Assembly (NCBI GenBank): GCA_002343715.1
Contig: DDSA01000226.1
Location: 2,608 to 21,113, forward strand
Reading direction: 5' to 3'
DNA: 18,506 nt
DNA from: Phycisphaerales bacterium UBA2402
GTDB lineage: Bacteria > Planctomycetota > Phycisphaerae > Phycisphaerales > UBA1924
In this document: positions 1 through 6,595 of the stretch, one piece after another
How positions within the stretch are numbered: the stretch's first letter is position 1
Layout of the letters: every line of letters starts with the position of its first letter
Translations under genes and position numbers: made by a program
The notes under the pieces: model-generated
The model's database searches: none
What the model was told of the DNA's origin: nothing
Seen by the model: only the letters and a program-made list of their open reading frames with translations

Positions 1-421
1 TATCCACGCCGACGGCCTTGAGCGCGGCGAGGCAGATGGCGAGGGGGGCTGGTCCGTATGCGTCATGGTTCCTTCCGGGCTTGACGATGAACACGGCCTT
101 GTAATCAACCGATGACGACAGGAGACCGAAGCACGTCGGTCCGAGCCTTTCCCGCATCTTCTCGACCACCTCCACCGCGTGGTTCATGTCGGCGGTGTAG
201 TCCGGGCACGGCGCACCTTCGTCGTCGTCCCACCAGCAGTTGACGTACCGCTCCCGGTCTCGCTGACACCATTCGGAGCCGCCGAAGTTGTCGGTGAACC
301 CGAGCGGGGCCGAAGGATCAATGGTTGTCTTTGGCTCAACGGGTTGCAGCCAGCGCACTTTCTTCCCCATGACCTTCTCGGCCACGAGGCGGTTGATCTT
401 GTCGGTGTCGTAGGTCATCAT
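1..421 (-). CDS. Phage ABA-sandwich family protein (C-terminus cut by window edge)
   Basis: Open from an ATG at 421 to the left edge, about 140 residues visible, with only the extreme C-terminus missing. The order of features fits the phage ABA-sandwich (DUF2591-like) family: an N-terminal 'VAEKVMGKKVRW', a variable Trp/Asp-rich middle, then 'MNHAVEVVEKMRERLG' and a late 'APLAICLAALKAVG' helix. The family is widespread in phages and prophages and its function is unknown. Two in-frame ATGs (421 and 418) both touch the stop of the preceding gene (TGA at 418-420), so translation is probably coupled. AAAGGGAC lies just upstream and suits the 418 start slightly better. Family assignment is from memory of its conserved pattern; the reading frame itself is secure. 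Confidence 0.75.
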   Translation of the reverse strand, partial: MMTYDTDKINRLVAEKVMGKKVRWLQPVEPKTTIDPSAPLGFTDNFGGSEWCQRDRERYVNCWWDDDEGAPCPDYTADMNHAVEVVEKMRERLGPTCFGLLSSSVDYKAVFIVKPGRNHDAYGPAPLAICLAALKAVGVD

Positions 422-650
422 GTCCCTTTCGCGTTGGCGGCGGTGAGAGTTTGTTTCCAGCCGTGCCGCATTGCTTCGTCGAGTTGTCGCTTGGCGTTGG
501 CCGGCGTGCTTCCTCGGCCTCGTAGGCCTCGATGAAGCCTTCGAGGTAGTCGATGCGGTCGGCGGCCCATTGCAGTGCTTGTCGCAGCGGCGCGTCGTAG
601 TGCTGGTGCGACGCCAGCGTTCTCAGGTCCATCGGGGTCAGTTCGCCCAT
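418..650 (-). CDS. Small hypothetical protein, apparent 1-nt frameshift
   Basis: Starts at ATG 650 behind a good AAGGAGTGAGC ribosome site, two bases after the stop of the upstream gene. The first frame reads 'MGELTPMDLRTLASHQHYDA' and continues with 'WAADRIDYLEGFIEAYEAEEA', a convincing helical protein. After about position 505 that frame turns into Pro/Arg-rich nonsense that would run deep into the next gene (to 336). The neighbouring frame instead gives 'ANAKRQLDEAMRHGWKQTL' and stops at a TGA overlapping the next start, exactly as the rest of the operon does. Joining them needs one extra base around 500-515. It is therefore either a disrupted gene, a sequencing deletion, or less likely a programmed shift. 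Product about 77 residues if joined, function unknown. Confidence 0.6.
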
Positions 651-652
651 GC

Positions 653-865
653 TCACTCCTTCGTGTTGTCCGCCAGCATCTCGCGCTTGCGAAGATTGGC
701 GGTCTGCTTGTAGTGCCACCACTCGTTCAGCGCGTTCAGCACAGGCAGAGCGTTGAATCGGTCGTAGCACGTGGCGATTCGGTTGTCGTCGCGGTCGGCA
801 ATCCGGTATTCGGTGCCGCCGTCCCGCGAGGTCGTCGGCTCACACTTGAACGGACCCTTCAGCAC
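653..865 (-). CDS. Hypothetical phage protein, 70 aa
   Basis: A GTG start at 865 is chosen because GGAAGGAG sits eight bases upstream and the gene then overlaps its predecessor by only seven bases. The longer frame to 967 begins with a low-complexity Arg/Gly stretch that is a shadow of the upstream gene. The protein reads 'YRIADRDDNRIATCYDRFNA' followed by 'NALNEWWHYKQ'. This pattern (a short beta hairpin with 'DRDDNRIA', then a helix with 'LNALNE') recurs in small uncharacterised phage proteins. No catalytic motif is visible. It is followed two bases after its TGA by the next ATG, in the same operon. Confidence 0.7.
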   Translation of the reverse strand: MLKGPFKCEPTTSRDGGTEYRIADRDDNRIATCYDRFNALPVLNALNEWWHYKQTANLRKREMLADNTKE

Positions 866-1065
866 CGCACGATCTCCTTCCCGTTCTTCCGCCAGCCCTC
901 TTCTTCGCCGACCACCCTCCCGCCCTGGCGGACGCGGCGGAAGAAGTGGCGTGCCCCGCACGGGCACTTGTCGCGCTTGCGGTTGTTACAGGTGTGGACC
1001 GTGTTGATGTGCCCACAGAAGAAGCACCGGCAGTCGCCGAAGATGTGTGGGTGCCCGTGTTTCAC
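859..1065 (-). CDS. Small zinc-ribbon-like protein, 68 aa
   Basis: GTG start at 1065 overlapping the upstream stop as GTGA, with a purine-rich GGGGAGGGGGGA directly before it. An upstream ATG at 1092 would overlap the previous gene by 31 bases and lacks a better ribosome site. The sequence contains cysteines spaced as C-x-C-x2-C, then C, then C-x-C ('CRCFFCGH' ... 'CNNRKRDKCPCGARHFF'). This suggests a metal-binding ribbon, possibly contacting nucleic acid because the tail is basic (RRVRQGG, WRKNGKE). Function is inferred only from the cysteines. Ends at 859 inside the next gene's start region, so the two are translationally coupled. Confidence 0.65.
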   Translation of the reverse strand: MKHGHPHIFGDCRCFFCGHINTVHTCNNRKRDKCPCGARHFFRRVRQGGRVVGEEEGWRKNGKEIVRC

Positions 1066-1454
1066 TCCCCCCTCCCCGGCACGTTGAGGCATTCGAGCAC
1101 GCGGTCGATCTCTTCGAGCAGCCCGGCGTCACTCTGCTCGTGCTGGTACAGCGGGGCGTCGCCGCGGTCCAGCGGCTTGCGGTTGCCGATCACCTGCCGG
1201 ATCGACTGGAGCAGCCGCCACGCCTCCGGGGCGAACACGATCTTGCACAGCCGCTTGTTCTGCTCGCACTCGGGGTCGAGCGATTCGTCGTGGTCCTCGT
1301 CCTCTGGGATCGTCTCGCCGATCTGAACGGTGGCGACGCAGCACCTTCCGGTAGGGGTCCGCTCGATGATGGTGGCTTCCTTGTCGTCGCGGAAGTCCAG
1401 CTCCGCGAACCAGTCGCCGGTGAGACCGCCGATTCTTCCGATGCACTGTGTCAT
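1062..1454 (-). CDS. Hypothetical acidic protein, 130 aa
   Basis: Start ATG at 1454 is preceded by AAAAGGAACACC, the operon's usual type of ribosome site. The frame stays open upstream to a GTG at 1586, but that extension is Pro/Ser/Arg-rich and overlaps another candidate small gene, so the shorter form is preferred. The protein begins 'MTQCIGRIGGLTGDWFAELD'. It has an acidic centre (EDEDHDESLDPE) and a helical C-terminal part ('AWRLLQSIRQVIGNRKPLDR'). No known domain was recognised. It ends GTGA, overlapping the start of the zinc-ribbon gene. Confidence 0.7.
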   Translation of the reverse strand: MTQCIGRIGGLTGDWFAELDFRDDKEATIIERTPTGRCCVATVQIGETIPEDEDHDESLDPECEQNKRLCKIVFAPEAWRLLQSIRQVIGNRKPLDRGDAPLYQHEQSDAGLLEEIDRVLECLNVPGRGE

Positions 1455-1491
1455 GGTGTTCCTTTTGATGGAATGTTTCTCGGGCTGTCTG

Positions 1492-1586
1492 TCACGCTTG
1501 CCCCTGGTCGAGGGCGGAGAGGGCGTCAAGGAGTTTCTGCCGGTAGCGGCCGCGATCTTGTCCTGCACGATGAGCATGTCGATCAC
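1492..1586 (-). CDS. Possible 31-residue protein with a frameshift
   Basis: A GTG at 1586 overlaps the upstream stop as GTGA and has an excellent GGAGGTGGGGC ribosome site, so translation very likely starts here. The first frame gives 'VIDMLIVQDKIAA'. After the GCGGCCGC stretch near 1548-1555 the -1 neighbouring frame gives 'RYRQKLLDALSALDQGQA' and a stop at 1492, a natural amphipathic helix ending before the next gene. Unshifted, the frame fuses through a Pro/Ser-rich linker into the downstream 130-aa protein. One missing base, as in the 418-650 gene, would explain it. Fusion to the downstream gene is the alternative. Confidence 0.4.
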
Positions 1587-1897
1587 GCCCCACCTCCGTA
1601 CTTCTTCCGCAGTTCGCGGACGTTGGGCAACTTGATGCTGTGCTTGATGCCGTGCCGATCGAGAGTGCGGATGAACGAACGAGCTTCATCGCACGCGTCC
1701 TTGAGCGTCGCAAGAATGACCGCGCGGCATTCCGAACTTGCCCCGCACAAGCAGTGTCGCCACTCCTTGTGCGTCGTCCATGTCACCACGACGTAGTTGG
1801 CTTTATCAAGCCGGTTCGCCAACTCGTCCGCAACCTCGGCCTTTTCCTTTGCCCACCGTTGCACACGCTGAAGTTCGTCCAGATCAATGCGTCTCAC
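1583..1897 (-). CDS. Hypothetical protein, 104 aa
   Basis: GTG start at 1897 in a GTGA overlap with the upstream stop, behind GGGGGTGGGGC. The N-terminal half is a long basic/acidic helix ('IDLDELQRVQRWAKEKAEVA', 'DELANRLDKANYVV'). The middle contains 'HKEWRHCLCGASSECRAVIL' with three cysteines, and the C-terminus is basic ('SIKLPNVRELRKKYGGG'). The spaced Cys/His residues could bind a metal, but no standard motif is complete. The frame is long and codon use resembles the neighbours. Function unknown. Confidence 0.7.
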   Translation of the reverse strand: MRRIDLDELQRVQRWAKEKAEVADELANRLDKANYVVVTWTTHKEWRHCLCGASSECRAVILATLKDACDEARSFIRTLDRHGIKHSIKLPNVRELRKKYGGGA

Positions 1898-2100
1898 GCC
1901 CCACCCCCAATCCCCTTCGCATACCCCGCCGCCAGCACAAGCAGACGGGCGAACGCCTCGGCGGTCTCAGGGTCCATGTCGTCCTGCCCGGGGGTGTCGA
2001 TGTGGACTCGCTCGCCGTCGACGTGCCACACATGCACGGCGAAATGTTCGTCGCCGCCGACGTAGGCGAACGTAGTGCGGCGCGTTACGGTGTCGGTCAT
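1894..2100 (-). CDS. Hypothetical protein, 68 aa
   Basis: Start ATG at 2100 overlaps the stop of the solenoid gene as ATGA and follows a strong AGGAGGAAGC site. The protein starts 'MTDTVTRRTTFAYVGGDEHF', then 'VHVWHVDGERVHIDTPGQDD', and ends in a helix 'TAEAFARLLVLAAGYAKG'. This looks like a compact beta-sheet plus one helix, typical of small phage early proteins. No motif identifies a function. The upstream extension to 2220 is a shadow of the preceding gene. Confidence 0.7.
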   Translation of the reverse strand: MTDTVTRRTTFAYVGGDEHFAVHVWHVDGERVHIDTPGQDDMDPETAEAFARLLVLAAGYAKGIGGGA

Positions 2101-2747
2101 GCTTCCTCCTGTGATTCGGCAACGGTCGGCTTGTCCGGTCGCTCGTCGTCGGTGATCGGCTCCCACGCTGCAGCGCGGAGCCGGATCAGCGCGATCGCGG
2201 CGGCGTACTCGTCCCTGCACGCCTTGTCCGGGTGTGCCGCAACCCGCTTCTCGAACTCATGAAGCAGTCCGGTAAAGCATCCCGTATCGACACCGATTCC
2301 GCCCACGTCGCGCCACGCCGTCAGGGTGCTATTCCGCGATCCGATTGGGCCAAAGGTGATGTAGTCGGCGGTTTTCTTGATGCGAGCGTTCAGGCCCACC
2401 CGCGCGGAGCCGTACACCTGCGCGGAGCCGCCCACCCGCGCGGAGCCGTACACCCGCGCGGAGTCGTACACCCACGCGGAGTCGCCCACCCGCGCGGAGC
2501 CGTACACCCGCGCGGAGTCGCCCACCCACGCGGAGCCGCCCACCCGCGCGGAGTCGTACACCCACGCGGAGTCGTACACCTGCGCGGAGCCGTACACCCA
2601 CGCGGAGTCGCCCACCCACGCGGAGCCGCCCACCCACGCGGAGTCGTACACCCACGCGGAGCCGCCCACCCACGCGGAGCCGCCCACCCACGCGGAGTCG
2701 TACACCCACGCGGTCGATTCAACGGTTGCGGTCAGTTCGATATTCAT
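2097..2747 (-). CDS. Left-handed beta-helix (hexapeptide-repeat) protein, 216 aa
   Basis: Starts at ATG 2747 with GGAGGAAAG upstream. Residues about 5-120 are some 18 near-perfect hexapeptides of the type S-A-(W/R/Q)-V-(Y/G)-(D/G), the pattern of left-handed parallel beta-helix folds known from hexapeptide acyltransferases and polymer-forming phage proteins. The cap is 'NARIKKTADYI'. Residues 130-200 form a second domain with 'TFGPIGSRNST', 'GCFTGLLHEFEKRVA' and 'EYAAAIALIRL', a C-terminal module I associate with phage solenoid proteins. No catalytic His of an acyltransferase is evident, so a structural or binding role is more likely. The alternation of YD, GG, GD and YG turns is irregular, suggesting expansion by slippage of the underlying 18-bp repeats. 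Confidence 0.85.
   Translation of the reverse strand: MNIELTATVESTAWVYDSAWVGGSAWVGGSAWVYDSAWVGGSAWVGDSAWVYGSAQVYDSAWVYDSARVGGSAWVGDSARVYGSARVGDSAWVYDSARVYGSARVGGSAQVYGSARVGLNARIKKTADYITFGPIGSRNSTLTAWRDVGGIGVDTGCFTGLLHEFEKRVAAHPDKACRDEYAAAIALIRLRAAAWEPITDDERPDKPTVAESQEEA
2396..2717. repeat. Tandem 18-bp repeat array inside the solenoid gene
   Basis: About 17-18 tandem copies of an 18-bp unit, each coding one hexapeptide. On the plus strand the units read as (CCC or TAC)ACCC(G/A)CGCGGAG(C/T)CG. Copies differ only at a few fixed positions (Tyr/Gly, Trp/Arg/Gln, Asp/Gly), so the array is nearly identical at DNA level. It leaves long open frames on both strands that are by-products of the periodicity. 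Such arrays change copy number by slippage or recombination. Confidence 0.95.
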
Positions 2748-2772
2748 ACTTTCCTCCGTTGGTGTTGGTGAG

Positions 2773-3207
2773 TCACGCCGCGCCGCCTTCCCGCATCCAC
2801 CGCAAGCGATCGGGCGTCAGCAGCGCGATCGACTCGCGGGCTTCCTTGAACGAGTCGCAACCGACCCACACGAAGAACCGACGCACCCGGCGCCGGCCCC
2901 ACGTGTCGGTGATGAACCGCTCCTCGGCCTCGGTGTTGGGCCGCTGCTCGCCGGAAGTCGTGACGGTGCGGAACGGGACGATCCGGCGAGCGGGGATGTC
3001 CTTCCCGAACGTGTCGAAGTAGCGCCGAACCTCGTTTTCGTAGCCCTCGGGCGTCCACGGCTCGCCGCGCGGGTGATCCCACCAATAGGCGTCGGGCGTG
3101 TGGCAGGGCAGCTCGCGCCACCAGCCCAAGAACCACGGCACGTTGCGGACCCGCGCGTCCAGCCGTTCCAGTTCCGCGATCAGGTTGTCGAGTTCTTCGT
3201 TGCTCAT
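2773..3207 (-). CDS. WVGCD-family protein, short paralogue (144 aa)
   Basis: ATG 3207 overlaps the upstream stop as ATGA and follows AAGGAGATCGC. After a short helix (residues 1-24) the rest, residues 25-140, matches residues about 158-272 of the 274-aa protein encoded at 5028-5852. Shared points in order are W-F...LP..CHTPDAY / CPDAY, TPE.YE, P.RRI.PF, TSGE.RP, a Trp-x-x-R, F.WVGCD / LWVGCD and LTP. The spacing hardly changes, so this is one domain present twice in the operon. Rich in Trp, Arg and acidic residues, it could be a protein-binding or small enzymatic domain, but I do not recognise it. The invariant 'TSGE' and 'WVGCD' may mark an active or binding site. Confidence 0.8.
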   Translation of the reverse strand: MSNEELDNLIAELERLDARVRNVPWFLGWWRELPCHTPDAYWWDHPRGEPWTPEGYENEVRRYFDTFGKDIPARRIVPFRTVTTSGEQRPNTEAEERFITDTWGRRRVRRFFVWVGCDSFKEARESIALLTPDRLRWMREGGAA

Positions 3208-3545
3208 GCGATCTCCTTGCAGGCTGCGGCGAGGGCTTCGATGTCTGTTGCTCCGTGGTACCAGTTGCAACCGCCGATATCCACGGCGACGGTCGGCGTA
3301 GCGCCGTCTGTGTCAATCACCATCCGCACCTCTTCGCCGTGGTGCGGGCTAGATTCGCGGGCGGTGTTGTTGATGAGGTACCGCGTCATACTGCCGAGGA
3401 ACGCTTCCTCGGCCAGCGACGGCGCGACGTACTCGCCGGACGGCGGGCCGTAGACCCACCACTCGTCGCGGATGTACGCCAGGCCCTCGGGCCACGCCTC
3501 CTTCGGCACGTCCTTCACGATCTCGTAGAGTTCGGCGTGGGTCAT
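3204..3545 (-). CDS. Hypothetical protein, 113 aa
   Basis: ATG 3545 overlaps the upstream stop as ATGA and is preceded by GGAGGTGAAGCC, which rules out the longer frame to 3701. The protein has an N-terminal helix 'HAELYEIVKDVPKEAWPEGL'. A 'GPPSGEYVAPSLAEEAFLGS' segment follows, and then a beta-rich part ending 'VAVDIGGCNWYHGATDIEAL'. The 'PSGEY.AP.L.E' stretch loosely echoes the TSGEYRPLT stretch of the adjacent WVGCD proteins but alignment beyond it is not convincing. Function unknown. Confidence 0.7.
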   Translation of the reverse strand: MTHAELYEIVKDVPKEAWPEGLAYIRDEWWVYGPPSGEYVAPSLAEEAFLGSMTRYLINNTARESSPHHGEEVRMVIDTDGATPTVAVDIGGCNWYHGATDIEALAAACKEIA

Positions 3546-3859
3546 GGCTTCACCTCCGGCATCTCCCAATCCCGGTCGTACCAGTACCGCGCCCGCCACA
3601 TCGCCAACGCCACATCGAAACGCCACAGCAGGGAGTTCGGCCTCTCTCTGGGCGCGGCCTTCGCGTCGTCCCACTCGAAGGCCCACGCTCCGGCGTACCA
3701 CGCCCAGTCGATCATGCGAAGGGGAAAGAGGATCACACCCAGGACGCGGCGAGGAACCAGCGAACGCATGACGCGCGGGCCAGCTGCCGACTCCGCCATC
3801 GCTGCTGCGCGGTCGGCCCAGTTTGTGGGCGCGGGCGGTGGGGTGGGGGTTTCACTCAT
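3542..3859 (-). CDS. Hypothetical protein with hydrophobic segment, 105 aa
   Basis: Start ATG 3859 overlaps the methyltransferase stop as ATGA, with GGGGGCGAGC upstream. A Pro/Ala-rich N-terminus is followed by 'RRVLGVILFPLRMIDWAWYA', a basic then hydrophobic and aromatic stretch around residues 36-60 that might associate with membrane. The C-terminal half is Trp/Arg-rich ('LWRFDVALAMWRARYWYDRD'). Length and composition suggest a small peripheral membrane or protein-binding factor. No family recognised. Confidence 0.65.
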   Translation of the reverse strand: MSETPTPPPAPTNWADRAAAMAESAAGPRVMRSLVPRRVLGVILFPLRMIDWAWYAGAWAFEWDDAKAAPRERPNSLLWRFDVALAMWRARYWYDRDWEMPEVKP

Positions 3860-5031
3860 GCTCGCCCCCAACCTTGCGAGTCGATGATGCCCTCCGCGAC
3901 CGCGCGAACGACCTCCGGCACGACAGCGTTGCCGAGCGCCATGACGCCGCCCCGGTTGACACCTGGAGCCAGCCGTCCGGGTAGCCCATGTACTGCGTCT
4001 CCCACTCCGCGCTGATAGAGCCGCGGGAGTTCCCAGTCGTGCTGCTCGAATCCGGGGAGGACGGGGACGGGCCAGCCTCTTGATTCAGTCGGATCAGGTC
4101 GCCCGGCAACGTGTCGCGGACCGCCTGCGACGGCGGGAGCGACACGTTGCCCGAGTCCTGCGCCGCTGCTGTAGACGAGTACCGGCGGCCCGGCGTAGAG
4201 CCATTCATCGCCGTCGCGTCGCCACGGGCCAGTTGGCGGATCGCGCCACCCGGCAGCAGTTCCCTTTTGCGGCCCCCGCCCCTCGCCGCGTCGTTCGCCG
4301 CGGGCGTCGGCGACCGTGCCGCCCTTGCCTGACTCGTGAGCGACGGACCCCGCTTCGCCGATCCCGACTGCTCGGCGTCCTGCTTCACCGGCGTCAGGCT
4401 GCGGGCTACAGCCTTGATCTGACCAGGCAGCAACAGCTCCCGCTCCGTCGCCCCGACCTGTTTCCTCGTGTCCCCGTTGAACGCGACCGGGGTCTGTGAT
4501 CTTGCCACCATCTCGGTAGCAAACAATCCACCATCGCTCGCGTTTGTGGGGGGCACCGACGGCCCAAGCGCCCACGCGGTAAGCGTCGGGGACGACATAT
4601 CCAGCCTCGCCCATCGCAGCGGCCACGGTGTCCAGCCCGCGGCGGCTGAGAGCACCGACGTTCTCAAGGATGCACACGTCCGTGCGGTACAGACCGGCGA
4701 TCCGCCGCAGCTCCCAGAACAGACCGCTCCGGCTGGTGGGGTTGTCGGCGGTGCCGATCCCGGCTCCCTTGCCGGCGGCGGACACGTCTTGGCACGGGAA
4801 TCCGCCGGTGAGGACGCGCACGCAGGCGGGCCACCCGGCCCAGGCGAGTCCGAGGGGGAACCCGCCGATGCCTGCGAAGAGGTGAACGGCGTCGTATCCG
4901 TGAAGATGCTCGGCGCCGAGGTCGCGCACGTCGGCGAGGAGTACGTCGCCGGGCGGGAGTGATCCGTCCTCGACTCGGGAGCCGAGCCAGGCGCAGCAAT
5001 CGGTGTTGAGGTCGGTGTACAAGGCATTCAC
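3856..5031 (-). CDS. DNA (cytosine-5) methyltransferase
   Basis: Complete m5C methyltransferase of 391 residues that would transfer a methyl group from S-adenosylmethionine to C5 of cytosine in a specific DNA site. Visible motifs: I 'HLFAGIGGF' (residues 50-58), IV 'GGFPCQDVS' with catalytic Cys80, VI 'LENVGAL' (ENV at 123-125), VIII 'PHKRERWWIV' (161-170) and X 'GNAVVPEVVRAV' (367-378). The region 175-340 is Gly/Arg-rich and should hold the target-recognition domain; its specificity cannot be read. The GTG start at 5031 forms GTGA with the upstream stop behind GGGGGAAGC. No restriction endonuclease is adjacent, so a solitary phage enzyme protecting its DNA is likely. A 391-codon open frame on the same strand one register away (3852-5027) is a shadow. 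Confidence 0.95.
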   Translation of the reverse strand: MNALYTDLNTDCCAWLGSRVEDGSLPPGDVLLADVRDLGAEHLHGYDAVHLFAGIGGFPLGLAWAGWPACVRVLTGGFPCQDVSAAGKGAGIGTADNPTSRSGLFWELRRIAGLYRTDVCILENVGALSRRGLDTVAAAMGEAGYVVPDAYRVGAWAVGAPHKRERWWIVCYRDGGKITDPGRVQRGHEETGRGDGAGAVAAWSDQGCSPQPDAGEAGRRAVGIGEAGSVAHESGKGGTVADARGERRGEGRGPQKGTAAGWRDPPTGPWRRDGDEWLYAGPPVLVYSSGAGLGQRVAPAVAGGPRHVAGRPDPTESRGWPVPVLPGFEQHDWELPRLYQRGVGDAVHGLPGRLAPGVNRGGVMALGNAVVPEVVRAVAEGIIDSQGWGRA

Positions 5032-5852
5032 GCTTCCCCCCTCAGCGCCGCGACGAACTCCGGCGTCAGGTGCTTGCGGGCGAACTCCACGTCTTCGGGC
5101 TTGTCACACCCCACCCACAGGTACCCGTGCCAGATGTTGCGGCTGCGCCAGTACTTGCCGGTCCAGCGGGCCTCGTCCAGCGTGAGCGGGCGGTACTCGC
5201 CCGAGGTGCCGAACCAGAAGAAGGGCCGGATGCGGCGCGACGGGACGCCGCTGGCGAAGAAGGCCAACCACTTGTCGTTGGTTTCTTCGTACTGTTCCGG
5301 CGTCACCGCGCCGCCAGGGCCGGGACGGTCGTACAGGTACGCGTCCGGGCACAGCAGCGGCATGTTCCGGAACCAGTCGAGGTCCGCCTGCCGCCAGACG
5401 AAGTTGCTGATTTGGCTGGCGTAGAAGGTGAAGGCGATGGCGCTCGCGCCCGAGAAACTGGCCGTGCTTTGTAGTAGTTCCACCGCGTCCGTCACCTGCC
5501 GCACGGTGCCGAATTCAAGGTGCTTCTGCCAGTTCTCGGGTTCGAGGTCGAGAATGGAGCCCACGCGCCCGCCCAACGCATCGAGCAGAAACCGATGATC
5601 GTGCCGGCCCGGAACACCGCCGTTGATGACGGCCTCGTGCGGCGTGCCTTCGCCGAAGATGCGCGGGAACGCCTGAACCGGCGGCATCTTGGGGTGGCGA
5701 TGTGCCACGATGTCCTGCTGGCGCACGAACTGGTGCGGGCTGACCGGCACGCCCGCGTCGGCGGCGATCTGCACCACCTCGTCGAGCAGCGGCCCGGCGG
5801 TGCAGAGTTCGAGGGTCATCGTGTCGGGGAGTCGGGGGTATAGGTTGTTCAT
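5028..5852 (-). CDS. WVGCD-family protein, long paralogue (274 aa)
   Basis: ATG 5852 is directly preceded by the operon's CAGGAGACACC site, so the frame's longer extension to 5945 is rejected. Residues 1-150 form a distinct domain with 'TMTLELCTAGPLLDEVVQIA', 'GGVPGRHDHRFLLDALGGRV' and a helical stretch 'QVTDAVELLQSTASFSGASA'. Residues about 158-272 are the domain shared with the protein at 2773-3207: CPDAYLYD, TPEQYE, PSRRIRPFFW, TSGEYRPLT, LWVGCD, LTPEF. The long protein therefore looks like a fusion of an extra N-terminal domain to the short one. The methyltransferase and two small genes sit between the two copies. Function unknown. Confidence 0.8.
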   Translation of the reverse strand: MNNLYPRLPDTMTLELCTAGPLLDEVVQIAADAGVPVSPHQFVRQQDIVAHRHPKMPPVQAFPRIFGEGTPHEAVINGGVPGRHDHRFLLDALGGRVGSILDLEPENWQKHLEFGTVRQVTDAVELLQSTASFSGASAIAFTFYASQISNFVWRQADLDWFRNMPLLCPDAYLYDRPGPGGAVTPEQYEETNDKWLAFFASGVPSRRIRPFFWFGTSGEYRPLTLDEARWTGKYWRSRNIWHGYLWVGCDKPEDVEFARKHLTPEFVAALRGEA

Positions 5853-5910
5853 GGTGTCTCCTGTCGGTGTGAAACCGGCGCGTGGCCGGGGGCCGGGGGA
5901 CGGGGAGGGT
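5853..5910 (-). promoter_or_regulatory. Intergenic hairpin plus start-associated sequence
   Basis: Between two leftward genes. Read on the minus strand it holds a small hairpin (arms CCGGC 5875-5879 and GCCGG 5885-5889) followed by CAGGAGACACCATG (5850-5863). The same arrangement recurs in the right-hand operon, so it is listed as a modular initiation element. Confidence 0.5.
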
Positions 5911-6285
5911 TCATTGACCGAGTTCGTCGGTGAACTTGCCTTCATTGCGGGCGTGCATCGCCAGCATCACGGGCGTAGAAACGTGCTCAGCAAACACGCC
6001 AGCGCCGGCGCCGTCGTTGGCGGCGTCGCCCAAGACTTCAAGCGCCTTCCCGAGCAGCGAGCGGACTTCGGCCAGGGTTTCGGCACCTAGTTTCACGCGG
6101 TCTGGGCCATTAGGAAGTTTCGGGCCTTCCATCACGTGTTTCGGCATCGTGATGTACGACTCGGCCAAGTGCGATTCGTAGTGGATCAGCAGGGCCAGAC
6201 TGCCCAGCGATGCAAAGCACACCTCAACATCCGCGCGAAGGCTGCGGATCGTTGCTGCGCGTTCTTTCTCTTTTTCGTCTGTCAT
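5911..6285 (-). CDS. Hypothetical helical protein, 124 aa
   Basis: ATG 6285 with CAGGAGACTTCGG before it. The protein is mostly alpha-helical: charged 'TDEKEKERAATIRSLRADVE', then 'CFASLGSLALLIHYESHLAE', a central 'TMPKHVMEGPKLPNGPDRVK' loop, and C-terminal 'LAEVRSLLGKALEVLGDAAN'. No signal peptide or catalytic motif. It could be a small helical-bundle regulator or structural protein. It is separated by short non-coding gaps from both neighbours, unlike the overlapping genes further left. Confidence 0.7.
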   Translation of the reverse strand: MTDEKEKERAATIRSLRADVEVCFASLGSLALLIHYESHLAESYITMPKHVMEGPKLPNGPDRVKLGAETLAEVRSLLGKALEVLGDAANDGAGAGVFAEHVSTPVMLAMHARNEGKFTDELGQ

Positions 6286-6324
6286 CCGAAGTCTCCTGCC
6301 CTCTCGGGCGGTTGGGGGTGAATG

Positions 6325-6395
6325 CGGCGTCCCGGGCGCGAAGGGAGAATGTCGATGCTCGCCCTCAACTTGTGGAACGGGGCGAAGTGTTCGGG
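6325..6395. repeat. 71-bp exact direct repeat, copy 1
   Basis: Identical over 71 bp to 6767-6837. On the minus strand it begins one base after the stop codon of the small membrane protein gene. It contains the near-palindrome GCGCCCGGGACGC and complementary TCGCCC / GGGCGA arms, so it may fold as RNA. Neither copy fits a convincing gene. Confidence 0.9.
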
Positions 6396-6396
6396 T

Positions 6397-6576
6397 TCAC
6401 TTGGCGATCTCCTTTTGCTGTGCGGGCGGCGGGTACGCGCGGTCGAGCGCGTCGGCCTTGTCACCAAACACCCTGCCGATGGTCAGGCACACCGCGAACA
6501 CCGCGACGACAAACGCCACCGCCCAGAACAGGTGTATCAGCATCCGGTCTTCGTTCCATCTGCCGTCGTTTGTCAT
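6397..6576 (-). CDS. Small single-pass membrane protein, 59 aa
   Basis: Start ATG 6576 behind AAAGGACACACC; the longer frame to 6666 lacks a ribosome site. Residues 1-12 are polar (MTNDGRWNEDRM). Residues 13-34 are a strong membrane helix (LIHLFWAVAFVVAVFAVCLT), and the tail is polar with a Pro-rich YPPPAQQKE end. One-helix phage proteins of this size act in superinfection exclusion, lysis control or membrane anchoring; nothing here distinguishes these. Far from any visible lysis gene. Its stop is followed almost at once by the 71-bp repeat. Confidence 0.7.
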   Translation of the reverse strand: MTNDGRWNEDRMLIHLFWAVAFVVAVFAVCLTIGRVFGDKADALDRAYPPPAQQKEIAK

Positions 6577-6595
6577 GGTGTGTCCTTTCTTGAAA

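Noticed and set aside
1062..1586. Single 174-aa protein starting at GTG 1586
   Set aside because: Its first 44 residues become Pro/Ser-rich after 13 codons, and an internal ATG with its own ribosome site starts the conserved-looking part; kept as the alternative.
2377..3453. 358-codon plus-strand frame with PTHAE / YTRAE repeats
   Set aside because: Antisense by-product of the 18-bp array; the remainder is the antisense of well-supported genes.
3852..5027. 391-codon frame starting MPCTPTSTP overlapping the m5C methyltransferase
   Set aside because: Pro/Ser/Arg-rich shadow; the other frame carries all methyltransferase motifs.
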